From Strigamia acuminata (Eukaryota; Arthropoda; Chilopoda; Geophilomorpha; Linotaeniidae), in contig OX442315.1 in the NCBI GenBank assembly GCA_949358305.1, positions 25,756,427-25,820,426 on the forward strand: a stretch of DNA of 64,000 nucleotides. The letters are read 5' to 3'. Position 1 is the first letter of the stretch, and each line of letters begins with the position of its first letter. The notes below the pieces were generated by a model. That model searched no databases and had not been told where the DNA came from. It saw only the letters and a list, made by a program, of their open reading frames with translations. The position numbers were made by a program, and so were the translations under genes. Positions 24,643-37,300 of the stretch are shown piece after piece.

Positions 24643-25350
24643 ATTGTACCACAATGTACAGTGACGTTTTCATTACCTAGTTTTGCATTGACATCTTAGA
24701 TTTAAGGTTTCAAGTGTGATTGTAACATTAAAGTTTGCTTGGTTTGCAAAACACATTTTGATTTTTAAGTTTTTTCTTTTGTTTTTGTATTATTATTATT
24801 ATTGGAATGTTTTGTATTGTATTAATAGCCGGATTTTTAATTTTTTAATTTTTTTAATTTTTAATTTTATAAAAACTGTAATATTTGTAATGGTACAGGG
24901 ATATTGATTTTTGTAAGGGTTTTATTTTGTATTTTGGTTATTTTTATAGTATCTTTTCTGTGAATTTACTTTTATTTTTATTTGTTATTTTTAAATTTTT
25001 AAATTTTGGTCTAGACTTAATTTAATTAATAAAAATTTTCTTTCCAAAATAAGACTTTATTTGCAACATAATCCAATAGCTGGCACTAGAGTTCCCGCCA
25101 CATGCTGGGCTCCTTCCATCCGGGTACTTTGAATCTCCTCTCGAACATTACGTCGCTGAATCTGATTGGCCGAATGCTCTTTTAAAAAACAGCAACACCA
25201 GCCAGCTCGATTCATTTGAATTGAGATCAAACCAACTGAAATACATCAAACGCCGACGTTCTTCGAATTGCGAGTGGCAAAGGGCGGTCAGACGCGTCCG
25301 CCCCCTAATACCTCAGTCGCACCACGGCTAAAGCACGACGACCTTCCGAG
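24643..25350. other. SS18 3' UTR and RGK GTPase promoter/5' UTR
   Basis: The left part is AT-rich, with a poly(A) signal AATAAA at 25028-25033 for SS18. The composition changes near 25,080 to GC-rich sequence that runs into the RGK start codon, as expected for a promoter plus 5' UTR. Confidence 0.6.
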
Positions 25351-28300
25351 ATGACGCTGGACGTGGAAGGAATTCGGGGGCCCCCTTCCCTCGTCCTCCC
25401 TCGCTCAGCGCCCGACCTAACGAGCGACGCGTTCGGTGAGACTTTCAACACGAGCCCGAGCCCAAAAAGCCGCAAATCCGTCATGATCCGAGCGAGTCGT
25501 TCGCCCACCTCGGGCCACCACAGCCGATCGCAATCAGTTCGGACTGTTAAGCGACCAAACAGACTCGAATTGCCCGGCGAATTTCGGTCGCGAGTGTCTA
25601 GCATGCCCCTCGAAGGCACGCGCTACAATCCCCGCCTTCTTCTGGACGAAGACGTGTTCTACAGACTCCGCAACTTTACCATTACATCAAAAGGTGTTGT
25701 CAACCGCGGAGACTCGCTGCGATCTCGTCGCTCGCGGTCCAACAATAGTGTCGCGTCGACGGGAAGTCGGCACAGCGAACGGGATGCTAGTAACAATTCG
25801 CGAGATTCGACGGCGGCAAACAGCTATGGCTCGTCGCAAGAGGACGATGCACGGCCGCAAAACTTGCATTATCGGGTGGTAATACTGGGGGCAGCTGGTG
25901 TGGGCAAAACAGCGCTCACGTCTCAATTCATGACGTCCGAATACATGAATGCGTATGATTCGTCTCTTGGTAAGTTGAGTGTTTATTTATACTGTGTGTT
26001 TGGTTGGTGTGCTTGCGAGTGTGAATTACTTGTAAATGGCTTTTATTTTGTTTTGAACTGGGAATTTTAAAATGGAAACAATTTGCGAGGCGAGGAGAGA
26101 AGAAAATTGTTTCATTCGATTACAGAATTGGTTCAAGGCACAGAGCAATAAATTGGTAGAAATGTCAACAAAAAAGTAATAACCTGTAAGGACCACATGA
26201 CCTACGAGTTCTTTTTCTTCTAAGTCGCTAATACCTTCTCAATTCCTTCAATTTTATACGTTATTTTACGATTTTTTGTCAGTGTGTGACCATGAAGATA
26301 AATAAAAATAGAAATGATACTAGAAAAAAAAACTCCTCCTGTAGGGAAACTTTCCTGTATAATCTTGTTAAGCAGCAAAGCTACTTTTTTTTCCAAAGTT
26401 CTTTTTATTGTTTTTTTTGTTTTTTTGGTATGATTTTTTTCTCTCGAAATTTTACTAAATGTTTACTTCGCTTTTAAAGGAAAAATCATTTGCCAAGATC
26501 TGAGAATTGCATTTACTTCGTTATTTTTCTTAATGGTTTTAAGACTTTCTTTCATTCAATTTGCTGGGAAATAAATCGAAAAAAAAATGGAAATGGAAAT
26601 TAATAATTAACAAATACAAAATAAATTTAAAAATTGATGTCGTCAATTTACTTTTTTACTCTCCGATGCTAAGCAACAGAAATATTTAAATCAACAACAA
26701 ACCCGTATAGATTAAATACACACAGGCGACGGTAAACTATATAAGTGCTCTTGCAAAAGATTAAAATATTCCAAGGATCTTGTGAAATTAAGCCAGAAAA
26801 ACTCTATTGCAGTATCAAGTTAAACTATCAAATACAAATCAACAAAGATTGCACTTTCAAGCTTTAATTACGAGATTCAAATCTGTTCTTAAAATGAGTA
26901 AAAACGGTTCCTACCCAATTCCCTAATTTGTTGTCACGAAAAACGAGGGGAAATGATGGGGAAAAAATAAATAATTATCGGTCCATAAAATTCGCTTTCC
27001 ACAAGTCTATCCGTACTTTGGAGTTTAACGTCCCCGGTTATGTTTGCTCAACCTATCGGTTATGAATATTATATAACTACTCTAGCAACAGACTGCACCA
27101 TAAAATTTATTCCGAAAAATTTGAAAAAATTGGAAATTTTCTGCTAAAATTGTTAAAATCACGAAATTTACAAATTCTTCCTTGAATTTCCATACTGTTA
27201 CTACGAAGTAAAACCTGTAAAAATACTTTTCTAATCAATATCAACTTATTATAGTTTTTCAATAGGTAAACAAAAATGTCCCTCTTGCTCAGAGGTCATT
27301 GAAACGAAGTTACTTCGTTGTACCCGGCTGAGTTATTCAAAGCTGCTTGCAATAACCTTGGTGTCTATTCCATCGATTTGTAAACAAAAAAAAGTAGACC
27401 ACCTAAAGTTAGATATTGAGTTAAAATTAGACTATAGAACCTGTTAGGTCATTTATATCATGGTTCACACTTTGAGCTGAAAAGCTACTATTTTTAAATA
27501 TGGACATCAGCACTTGAAGTGTTCGGTTGGTCAAGGTTTTTCCAGCATCGTGACCTTACGCTTAAGTCTATTTTACTTTACTACTGACGTTAGCGGTTGC
27601 CAAGTTACGGCTGGAACAGCTTTAAAGATTGTAGTGACCCTAGTGGTCACTAGATGAAGAACAGAAATGTGTCTGGAAATATTTTATATATTTCATATTT
27701 TTATTTGAGTTTATTTTTTATGCCTGAACAGGAAGTCTGGCATAACTTGAAGACATGAGGGTGGTTGCCAGGGCAACCAGCCCATGAGCTTCCTGTAACA
27801 GGAAATGCTTCCTGCAGAGAATGAGAAAAAATCTTCAGTCTGAAATCAACTTTGAGAGCAACAAGTCACAAAATCTACCCTGGGAAAATACAATTCTTCA
27901 AGTGGATTTGGTGAAAGATTGCCTGAGTATTTAGACTCCTTCTTGCAAATTGCTAAAGCAGTTTTGAGATGTTCTTGAGTATTGAGACTCATTTCTTACA
28001 ATAACATAAAGTTATTGTGGGAGTTCTTGCTACTGTGTACATCCAGTAGTGGGAAATTTATCTTGCTGATTGAGCATATTCATCAGTGGGATTTTCATCT
28101 TGCCAAGCAGCCATTGTTTGGAGAGATCATCATTCTTGCCAAGCAGCCATTGTTTGGATGAGAAATCCTCATTGGGAAATTTGTCCCAGTCAACATAAAG
28201 CGGAATTTGCCGCAACCACGGAGTCATCAAGGAAGAAGAGTCGGAATTGTGTCCGAATCTGTTGCGAGTTTTGAGAGAGAAGAAACGGAATTGTGTCCGA

Positions 28301-31300
28301 GTTCAAGTCACCAAGAATTCGGAAATTTGTCCGGTTTAACCAGGAATGAACATCGTGAGTAAAGAGTGAAGTTTGGACGCCGTTTTGAGGTTTGGAGCGG
28401 GCATTGAGGTCCGAGAGCGAGTATCGAGGTCCGAGAGCGAGCGTCGAGTGAAGAACGAGGTTCGAGAGCGAGCGTCGAGTGAAGAACGAAATTCGAGAGC
28501 GAGCGACAAGCCATCGCCGCTATTTTGTATTATTTTCGCCATTTCACCTTCAATTATTATTACTTTTACCTTTAATTCCTATTATTTAATTGTATTTTAC
28601 TATTAGTTTATTCAAGCCAAGAATAAATCTTTTTCCTTTATTTAAGAACTAATTAGTGATTATTTCTTCTTTGATTAGTCAGTTAAGATTTTAGAGTTGA
28701 GTTTTAGTAGAATTTTGATAAGTCCCGATGCGGCACCAATGAGAAAGAAATTTCACTATTATTTTATAGTGAAATTTGAGCTCATTACACTTGGGGGCCT
28801 GGGCCTGAAAGATTTGAACCTTAACAACTTTTATTTAGTTGAAGGACCTAATTTGTTTGGAAAATTGTTTTGTGATAGGTTAATTAGATTGAGGAACTTC
28901 TATTTTTTGATTTGTAGTAAGAATAGGTGTGAATTTTTTTTTTTTTGGTTCTCAAACAAAAAAGGGGGAAAATGGTTAACAGAGTTTAGAAGATATTTTT
29001 CTAAGTTAAACTATTTCTTTCTTCATTATCCTATCTACTAAAAATTAACATCATGTCTGATCATCATAAGAAACAAGTACAAAGACCAACCATGGAAGTT
29101 CAACAATCATCATTGCGATTGAAAAGATATAGTTTGCCACCACATTTGGGATTGTTACACCACACAGAAGATATGTCGTCTCCGATTGCCATTAAGAACA
29201 CAGATGACAGAAAACATTCCAAGATTGTTCAACGGGATCAAGAAAATTTTTTCCAAGATTTTACAATCAAGATGGCTGACCACCAACTACAAGCCAGCCA
29301 GAGTAGAAGTGGTACATTAACAATCCATAAGACACGGCAATCAAGAGATAAAAATGAAATGCGTCATTCTTCTTCACCACAGAACTATCAAAGAAGATGC
29401 GATCAACGAGATCAGGATATACCAAAATACGACATTCGATATGATAACCGAAATGATTCGGGACTTGATAGTCGAAGCGAAGTTAATCAAAGAAAAGAAG
29501 AACATGGTCCTTCTACGTCACGAGAACGTTCGCTCAAAGACGATTTCCGCCAATACGAGGACTTCCAGTCGCGAAATGAGTCGCACTACCGTGACAAAGA
29601 GTGTCAACAAGAGGACTCACATTCGCGAAACGAGTCGCGTTATTGTTGCGAATCACGTCAACGCGAAAATTCAGATCCGCGAAATGAGTCGCATTATCAT
29701 GACGAAATTTGCCACAGAAGTGAATCACGTTTTAAGAACAACTCACGTCCAAACGAGGACTCAAATCAGCGAAATGAGTCGCGTTATCAGGACGAAGCCC
29801 GCCAGAAAAGTGAATCACATTTCAAAGACAAAGCGTGTCAGCAAAACGAGTATGGTTACTCTTATCGAAATGAGTCGTATAACTTTGGTTCACCAGCAAA
29901 CGCAATAAAAGAACAAGAATTCGTCTTGAAACAAACGGATGAAAGTCTAGCAAAATCTCCCTCGAGTTCCCAGGAATCAGTGGATTTAACAATGCAAACA
30001 GTGCAATCACCAAAACAATGCGTACCACGTGCCACATGTCAAAAGTGTTTATTGCTAAATCGCGCAAGATTCTCACCCAGTTGCAGGACCGACTTGACAC
30101 AGTTGAAAAGAATAATTTCGCCAACACGTCTCAAGCTGCGAGAAGTACAAGACCGGATGCTAGACATTACGCATGAAGCATGTTATTGCCACATAAATGA
30201 ACCAATGTCCCACGAGGAATATGCTGCATGGATAGCTGCGGCGAATGATCGAGATCAGCGGAGGGAATGTTACAGATTAGAAGAGCAAAAACTACAGGAA
30301 CAATTACTTGTGGAAGAGCGCAAGGAACGTGAAACCAAATTGGACAATAAACTCGCGCAAATAAGAATGGAGCTTGAAATACGCGAAACACAAAATAAAT
30401 TCGAAGCCAACAAAGTACAATCACGAAGACATTACGTATCGCGCACCACATCTCCAGTACGTTCATTATCTGAAAATGTAAAATCCATTCCACGAAGCAA
30501 AAGCGATCTCACGAAATTGTTGTTCGAAGAACCAATCAAAATAACCGAAGAAAGAGGTTGTTTAATAAAGGCGGATAAGAAGACTTCGACCAGAAAATCA
30601 GTTGACAGCACGGCATTATCAGCAGTACGCTCGCCAACCCGACTTAAATTACAAGAAGTACGTCGCCGTTTACAGACCGAAACTAGAGACAGTCCTGCAG
30701 AGACGAAACGTCAATCCAGAGATGACCAGAAAATTTTAAGATATGGGACCAGTGCTGAGGTAACCACAAGGAAAAGACACAACTCACCAGTGGACTTAAG
30801 GTTTTCTGAAGTTGCCAAAAAATTGTCATTGCCAGTAGCAATGGATGCAGTCAAGAAGGCATTAAAAAGGTTATCTACATCTGGTGAAGAAACAGAAACA
30901 ATGTCTGAATCGAGGAAAAGCTTAATTCTAGAAATGAAAACATTTTCGATTAATTTTGCAAAAAAGACACCTTCTGAAAAAATGGAAAAGATTGACAGCT
31001 TTAATCAAGCACTCGTCGTAGAAGGGAAGACAATGGAATCATCATTGCATGTTGAAAACGAAAATTTTCCTAAAGCATCTCCACCAGCTCAGGAAGACGC
31101 AAAGAAGTCAAAACCAGATCCACAAGAGCTGCGGTACATGGCACATTCACGGTGTCCACCAGTTAGGAATACAGCAAGTGTCATGCATCAGTCGAAAGTT
31201 GAACAGTCAATTACGGATTCAACAGGAAATGCAGTAAAGCGAGGAAATGACGATACAAAATATCGTAGAGATAATAACCAAACCTCAACACCTGCTCAGA

Positions 31301-34300
31301 AGAAAATGTTATTTGATGTCATGGACAAGCAGAACCTCCAACAACCAGATGACATCAGAATGTCCACAGCAAACAGAGAACTTGGCCAAACACAAGTTGA
31401 CACATGTATGGCAGGCTGGCCAAACGAAAATGATCGTCACCATCAAAGATCAATCAATTTCGAAAATTTCAATGACCAAAAAACAGCCATAGATGGTAGA
31501 CAACAAGAAGAAAAAAGTGTGCAAAGTGCAGAAGACACACGACATGCAGAAGACACACAGGTTGTTGAAAATACAGGAATTACACAAAGTGCGTCCAAAT
31601 CGAACAAAATGCAAGCTCACAAAAATGCGCAACCTCTACAGGATACACAAAATTCTGATGATAAGAAGAACCAAGATGATGCACAGATTGCAGAAAAAAT
31701 TATCGAATCGGACACAGAAAATTTGATTTTTGAAAACTTAGAAGAAAATCCATTGCTTTTTCCAAAAAGTGTAGATTTTGAAACTGATGAACAAGTTCAA
31801 CCATTTCCAAAAAAGGGGGGAAGAGTGATGGAAAAAGAGAAAAAGAATCAAAATTCATCCAGGAATCCTAGAAAATCAGAAAATAAATGTCTGGTTCGAG
31901 AAACGAAAATTGTTCGAAAACAACTTCGAAAAGTGATCAAACGACTGACAGATAATGTAATGTTACAAGATTCCACGTTTTCACCGAAATTATGTCGGCA
32001 GAATTCAGAGTGGCCCTCCAAATATTTCATCGTGGCTCTGAAGAACATACTGGAAAATATAACTTCTGAAGACCTACAGGAAGTAAAAATTTTGATCAAA
32101 AATTGTTATCAGCGACTGGATTTGGCAAATGAAACTCAAGACACCAAAGAAAAAGTGGAGAAGCTGCCAAAGAAAAGAATCCAAGCTAAACAGCAATTGA
32201 TTCAATTAGAGGAAAGGTCTGAAGTTAAACTGGTAGAAACAATCCAAACATCTGGAGATACAAGGAGTGAACATGAAAATGAAAAACCTCTACAAACAGA
32301 TGATTACAAGATGCTTTGCAGTAAACAGCATACAAATACAGGATTGAAAGGACGACCAGAAAATCAAGATTGCCAAGTATTAACATCAATTGGTCAAATT
32401 GAAAAACAAGGTCCACGACCAACAGAAAAAGAAAACAGAATTTTGGAAAAAACTTTGCAGAGAATTGACTTGAAGCAACACAACACTCAATCAATTGAGT
32501 TACCAAAATTTGCTGCCAGCTCAATCACAACTGAAAACATTTCAAAAATTAATTTATTGGAAAAGCAACCAAATCAAATAATCCAAGTTGATCAACACTT
32601 CATGGAGTCCAGTGAAGTTAAAACTGCAATGAAGCTTAGTTACGCAAGCTACACTGAATCAACTGACCTACAGAAACATATTGTCAGTGCAGTTGCAATT
32701 GGAAATAAGTCCAAGATTAATTTTTCAGATACTGTTAAAAAATCTGATTGTAGCAATTCAGACAGCAGAGCTACAGTGCCCACTACAGTTACAATTAAGA
32801 GTACATCTGAAGGAAAACAGCCAGTTGGAAGTTTTTTATTGGAGGAGTTCAGAATTCAACATGTAGATTTGCCAAACACTCAACCGGAAATCCAGAAGCA
32901 GTGGCTTGAAATTGAGAAGATTGCAGGGAATAAAATCACATTAATGGAAAGCAAAAAGCCATTGAATTTTGAAGCAACAAACGCATCAGCTGTGCAACAA
33001 CAATTAGTGGCGACAACACCAGAAATGAATGTTAAAACTCAGAATGATCGAGCTGACTCAGGCAAAGTTTTGCAAGATGCCTGTTTCAGATCATTTGAAC
33101 ACACAACTGAAAATCAATTGCCTGTTCGAGCCAACTGGACCGGTCACTTGAAGGAAGCTGCCGGAAGAAGCGGATGGCAGGATTTCAGTCCTGGGAGCGG
33201 GACACCATCTGCAATTGCTGGACAGAATCAATCGGTTACGACAAGGAATGATTCAACGAAATCCCAAGACAAACTGAAGTTTTCGGTCTCCGAATCTGAA
33301 ATCCCCATCAAGGACTTCGCCTCGAGGATCGATGATGAGATTTAGAGAAGTTAGGAACTAACTTCCTAAAAAGGGGGGAAGTGTAGTGACCCTAGTGGTC
33401 ACTAGATGAAGAACAGAAATGTGTCTGGAAATATTTTATATATTTCATATTTTTATTTGAGTTTATTTTTTATGCCTGAACAGGAAGTCTGGCATAACTT
33501 GAAGACATGAGGGTGGTTGCCAGGGCAACCAGCCCATGAGCTTCCTGTAACAGGAAATGCTTCCTGCAGAGAATGAGAAAAAATCTTCAGTCTGAAATCA
33601 ACTTTGAGAGCAACAAGTCACAAAATCTACCCTGGGAAAATACAATTCTTCAAGTGGATTTGGTGAAAGATTGCCTGAGTATTTAGACTCCTTCTTGCAA
33701 ATTGCTAAAGCAGTTTTGAGATGTTCTTGAGTATTGAGACTCATTTCTTACAATAACATAAAGTTATTGTGGGAGTTCTTGCTACTGTGTACATCCAGTA
33801 GTGGGAAATTTATCTTGCTGATTGAGCATATTCATCAGTGGGATTTTCATCTTGCCAAGCAGCCATTGTTTGGAGAGATCATCATTCTTGCCAAGCAGCC
33901 ATTGTTTGGATGAGAAATCCTCATTGGGAAATTTGTCCCAGTCAACATAAAGCGGAATTTGCCGCAACCACGGAGTCATCAAGGAAGAAGAGTCGGAATT
34001 GTGTCCGAATCTGTTGCGAGTTTTGAGAGAGAAGAAACGGAATTGTGTCCGAGTTCAAGTCACCAAGAATTCGGAAATTTGTCCGGTTTAACCAGGAATG
34101 AACATCGTGAGTAAAGAGTGAAGTTTGGACGCCGTTTTGAGGTTTGGAGCGGGCATTGAGGTCCGAGAGCGAGTATCGAGGTCCGAGAGCGAGCGTCGAG
34201 TGAAGAACGAGGTTCGAGAGCGAGCGTCGAGTGAAGAACGAAGTTCGAGAGCGAGCGACAAGCCATCGCCGCTATTTTGTATTATTTTCGCCATTTCACC

Positions 34301-37300
34301 TTCAATTATTATTACTTTTACCTTTAATTCCTATTATTTAATTGTATTTTACTATTAGTTTATTCAAGCCAAGAATAAATCTTTTTCCTTTATTTAAGAA
34401 CTAATTAGTGATTATTTCTTCTTTGATTAGTCAGTTAAGATTTTAGAGTTGAGTTTTAGTAGAATTTTGATAAGTCCCGATGCGGCACCAATGAGAAAGA
34501 AATTTCACTATTATTTTATAGTGAAATTTGAGCTCATTACAAGATGTGTGGGAAACACTTGAGTCGCGCAGCGGCAAACTTCCAAAAATTATCATTTTTT
34601 TTTCTCCTAAGGTTTTCTATCAGTTTATAAGTGGTCATTCCAAGAAAAAAAATAACAATTATAAATAAAATCTATTTATTTTAATTTTTCAAATGCTTGT
34701 ACAGATAGGCGAAATGATAGACAGACAGGTGATAGCAGCGAAGCTGTATACTGTATAATCAATGAGCTAGTAGAGAGAGATCTCCTCATGTTATGTATAT
34801 ACAGTATATATATAAATAAAATGATTAAAGTCTTATATTTCAGTTGGAATCAAGAATATATTCTTGTTAGAACTTGAGACTACTTGAAAATATTATCAAG
34901 AATAATTTATAATTAAAATTACTATCGGGTAAATGTCAACCATTGCAACAATTTTGTTTCAAGCCTCCTTCACATTTTTAATGCGATACAAGTGCACGAA
35001 AAAAAACTCCATTTGGTTATCTACCTACATCTACCATATAAATTTATAATCAGTTGCAATTTCTTTGGTTTAATATACTTTTTACTGTGAAATAGTTGCA
35101 CTTGACAGCTTTTGTGGCGTAATTGATCTGTTTATTTCACCTTGAAGCAGCTATTTTCGAAATAGGCCCAGTAAGAGTTTGAAACTAATCTAATTTTTCT
35201 TCTCAAATCATATCAAATGTGCCGCCGTCGTACTGTAAAATCCTATTGTCCAATCTTATACCTTTTTTCTTCTTTTTTTTTCTTACTTCTACTGATGCTC
35301 AAATTTAAAAAAAAGCTTTATAAAATTAGCGTTTTTGATATACAGGACAAAGGTCACCTCGTAAAATGTCAAGAAATTCATCAGCCAGTTAAAGAACCGT
35401 GCCGTGGATGATAAATTATAATAATATGGAGCCATTTTATCTCACTCAGTTGCTTTTGTTACATGACTCTTTTGAAAACAATGAATTTCAATAATAAAGC
35501 CCTCAAAGAGAATGTCATTGAACTGGAATGGAATAGTGGGAAATTGTTAAATGTAAGAGCTACGTCTATAAAAAGTTGAAAAATATTCATCAAATGAATC
35601 CTCATTTATCCTATCGCGAAGAATTAGATTGGCCTCTTTTAAATTAAACGGTCAAGGCAAAATTAATAAGCTGATAAAAACTTCACTTGATTCATTCAAC
35701 TACAAAATGTTTAGTGAAAAAAAAATAATTTTCGATCTGAATTCAACAGCAGTGTATAGAACGAAGGAATATTACATAAATTTTTGATGAATTTTAACAA
35801 CAATTTTAAATTCTCAGCTTTACTTTTTCTTTTCTTGAGTCGACAACCCGAGTTTAAACAAATGCTTTGCGGCAATTACCGCAGTAACCGGGGAAGCGAA
35901 CAAACTCGAATAAATACATCAAAATGATTTATTAAACAATACTTTAATATTATTGTCTAACGGGGTACCTTAACCTTGAACAACATGTTTACTAGTCTGC
36001 ACACAGCACCGTGACAAGTTGTCTCTGTTTGCGAAGCTCAAACATTCCCAAATCCTAGTCCACGATGAGCTCGAGTGGACAACTGCTTTAGTGCTGCAGA
36101 CTGAAAAACATGTTATCACAGAGGTGAATCTTATTTTCTTGGCATGATGATTCAAGGACCAATTAACCATGCATGGCACTAAAAAAAGAGACCCCTAAAA
36201 TGCTAATTAATTGTTATAGGGGTCGCGCTGTTCCATTCGCAGTGTGTAATCTGTATAGTCAATAAATAGATGATGTTGGATCTCAAAGTTCGCCACGGCT
36301 TGCTCCTACAGCTACACTCACCAAAATCTATTTTGTAAAAAATCCTGGCTTGTACTTGAAATTGGCTTCCACTTCGAGCAGGATAATATGGAAGAGAGAT
36401 CTAGTTTTATACCGGTTTGTTTTACTGGGAACCCGTTTCTCTGACTTATATAAAGATTTACGTCTTCTAGGCTTGGGTTTATGTATGTCCCATTTTCTTA
36501 TTGTTCCCCCACTTTATCTGGATCTTGACTTGGATTTGCATGATCATTGAGAAATGTTGCTACGTTCTGGCCGTATCTCGGAGCAATCGAGCTGTGCATT
36601 AGTTGTATCTTTTATAAGGATAGTTTGTAGTGATCCCAGAAAGAGATCTGTAATCACTAAAAATCCTTTGATTAAAATAATATTAAACGACTGTAATTCC
36701 TAAATAAATAAATGTGTTTCCTTTTATTTTATTTCTATTATTTCGTCATTAAGTTTAGTAATAAAAAAATATTCATCGGCATTCCTGTCACAAATATGTG
36801 CCCTCCATTCATACATCTCGCACCTGGGCTGATCGTGTGATTTAGCGAGATAATGAATAATAATCCACGACCAGTCACCTGATCTTGAGTTATAAATACT
36901 GCTTTAACAGGAAGTAAATTTTTACTTTTACAACAACCACTGATCGCTACCTCAACGATCAGGCCGAGGTAAACCACGCGGAGTGACCGAGGACTGATGC
37001 TTGTTACAATCACACGTAAAGTCAGAAATACATGGTCCTACTATTTTTATATGCATTTCAATCGAAGGATCGTAAAATTACGACCAATCCAGTTTATCCT
37101 GGATGGAATTTAAGCGCAATTAAAACGCCGCTGAAAATTGTACCGAAGTCGAACAATAGCTGTATTGTTAGTGTGAACTAACCAAGCCGGATCAGGACAA
37201 GTTTTATCTACTGCAAGAAAAAAATTCAAATTTTGTGAAAGTATTAAGCTTTTATTACTGATGAAAATGTACCTCCAGATGAAAAAGAACATTGATTGAC

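Larger units (their letters stand above)
27630..34541 (+). mobile_element. Element 1: non-autonomous LTR retroelement with one giant ORF (6,912 bp)
   Basis: Two direct LTRs of exactly 1,160 bp flank the element, beginning TGTAGTGACC and ending CTCATTACA. It is bordered by a 4-bp target duplication AGAT (27626-27629 and 34542-34545). A primer-binding-site-like TGGGGGCCTG lies 2 nt after the 5' LTR, and a polypurine tract AAAAAGGGGGGAAG immediately precedes the 3' LTR. The LTRs differ at one base that I could find (28491 A, 34243 G), so the insertion is recent. The internal region has a single 1,430-codon ORF and no reverse transcriptase, RNase H or integrase motif in any frame that I read. It sits sense in the first intron of the RGK GTPase gene. 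Confidence 0.92.

Noticed and set aside
23638-24673. Several long open frames on both strands in the last SS18 exon
   Set aside because: The repetitive, stop-poor QPGY-coding sequence opens other frames. Only the frame continuing the SNH domain fits SS18.
36627-37007. Possible solo LTR related to element 1 (begins TGTAGTGATCCC, could end GTTACA)
   Set aside because: Only the first dozen bases resemble the LTR of element 1. The candidate ends have no matching target duplication (AGTT versus ATCA), and the interior shows no further similarity.
35970-37013. Minus-strand open frames in RGK intron 1 as a nested gene
   Set aside because: Short, no recognised motif, no consistent splice sites linking them.
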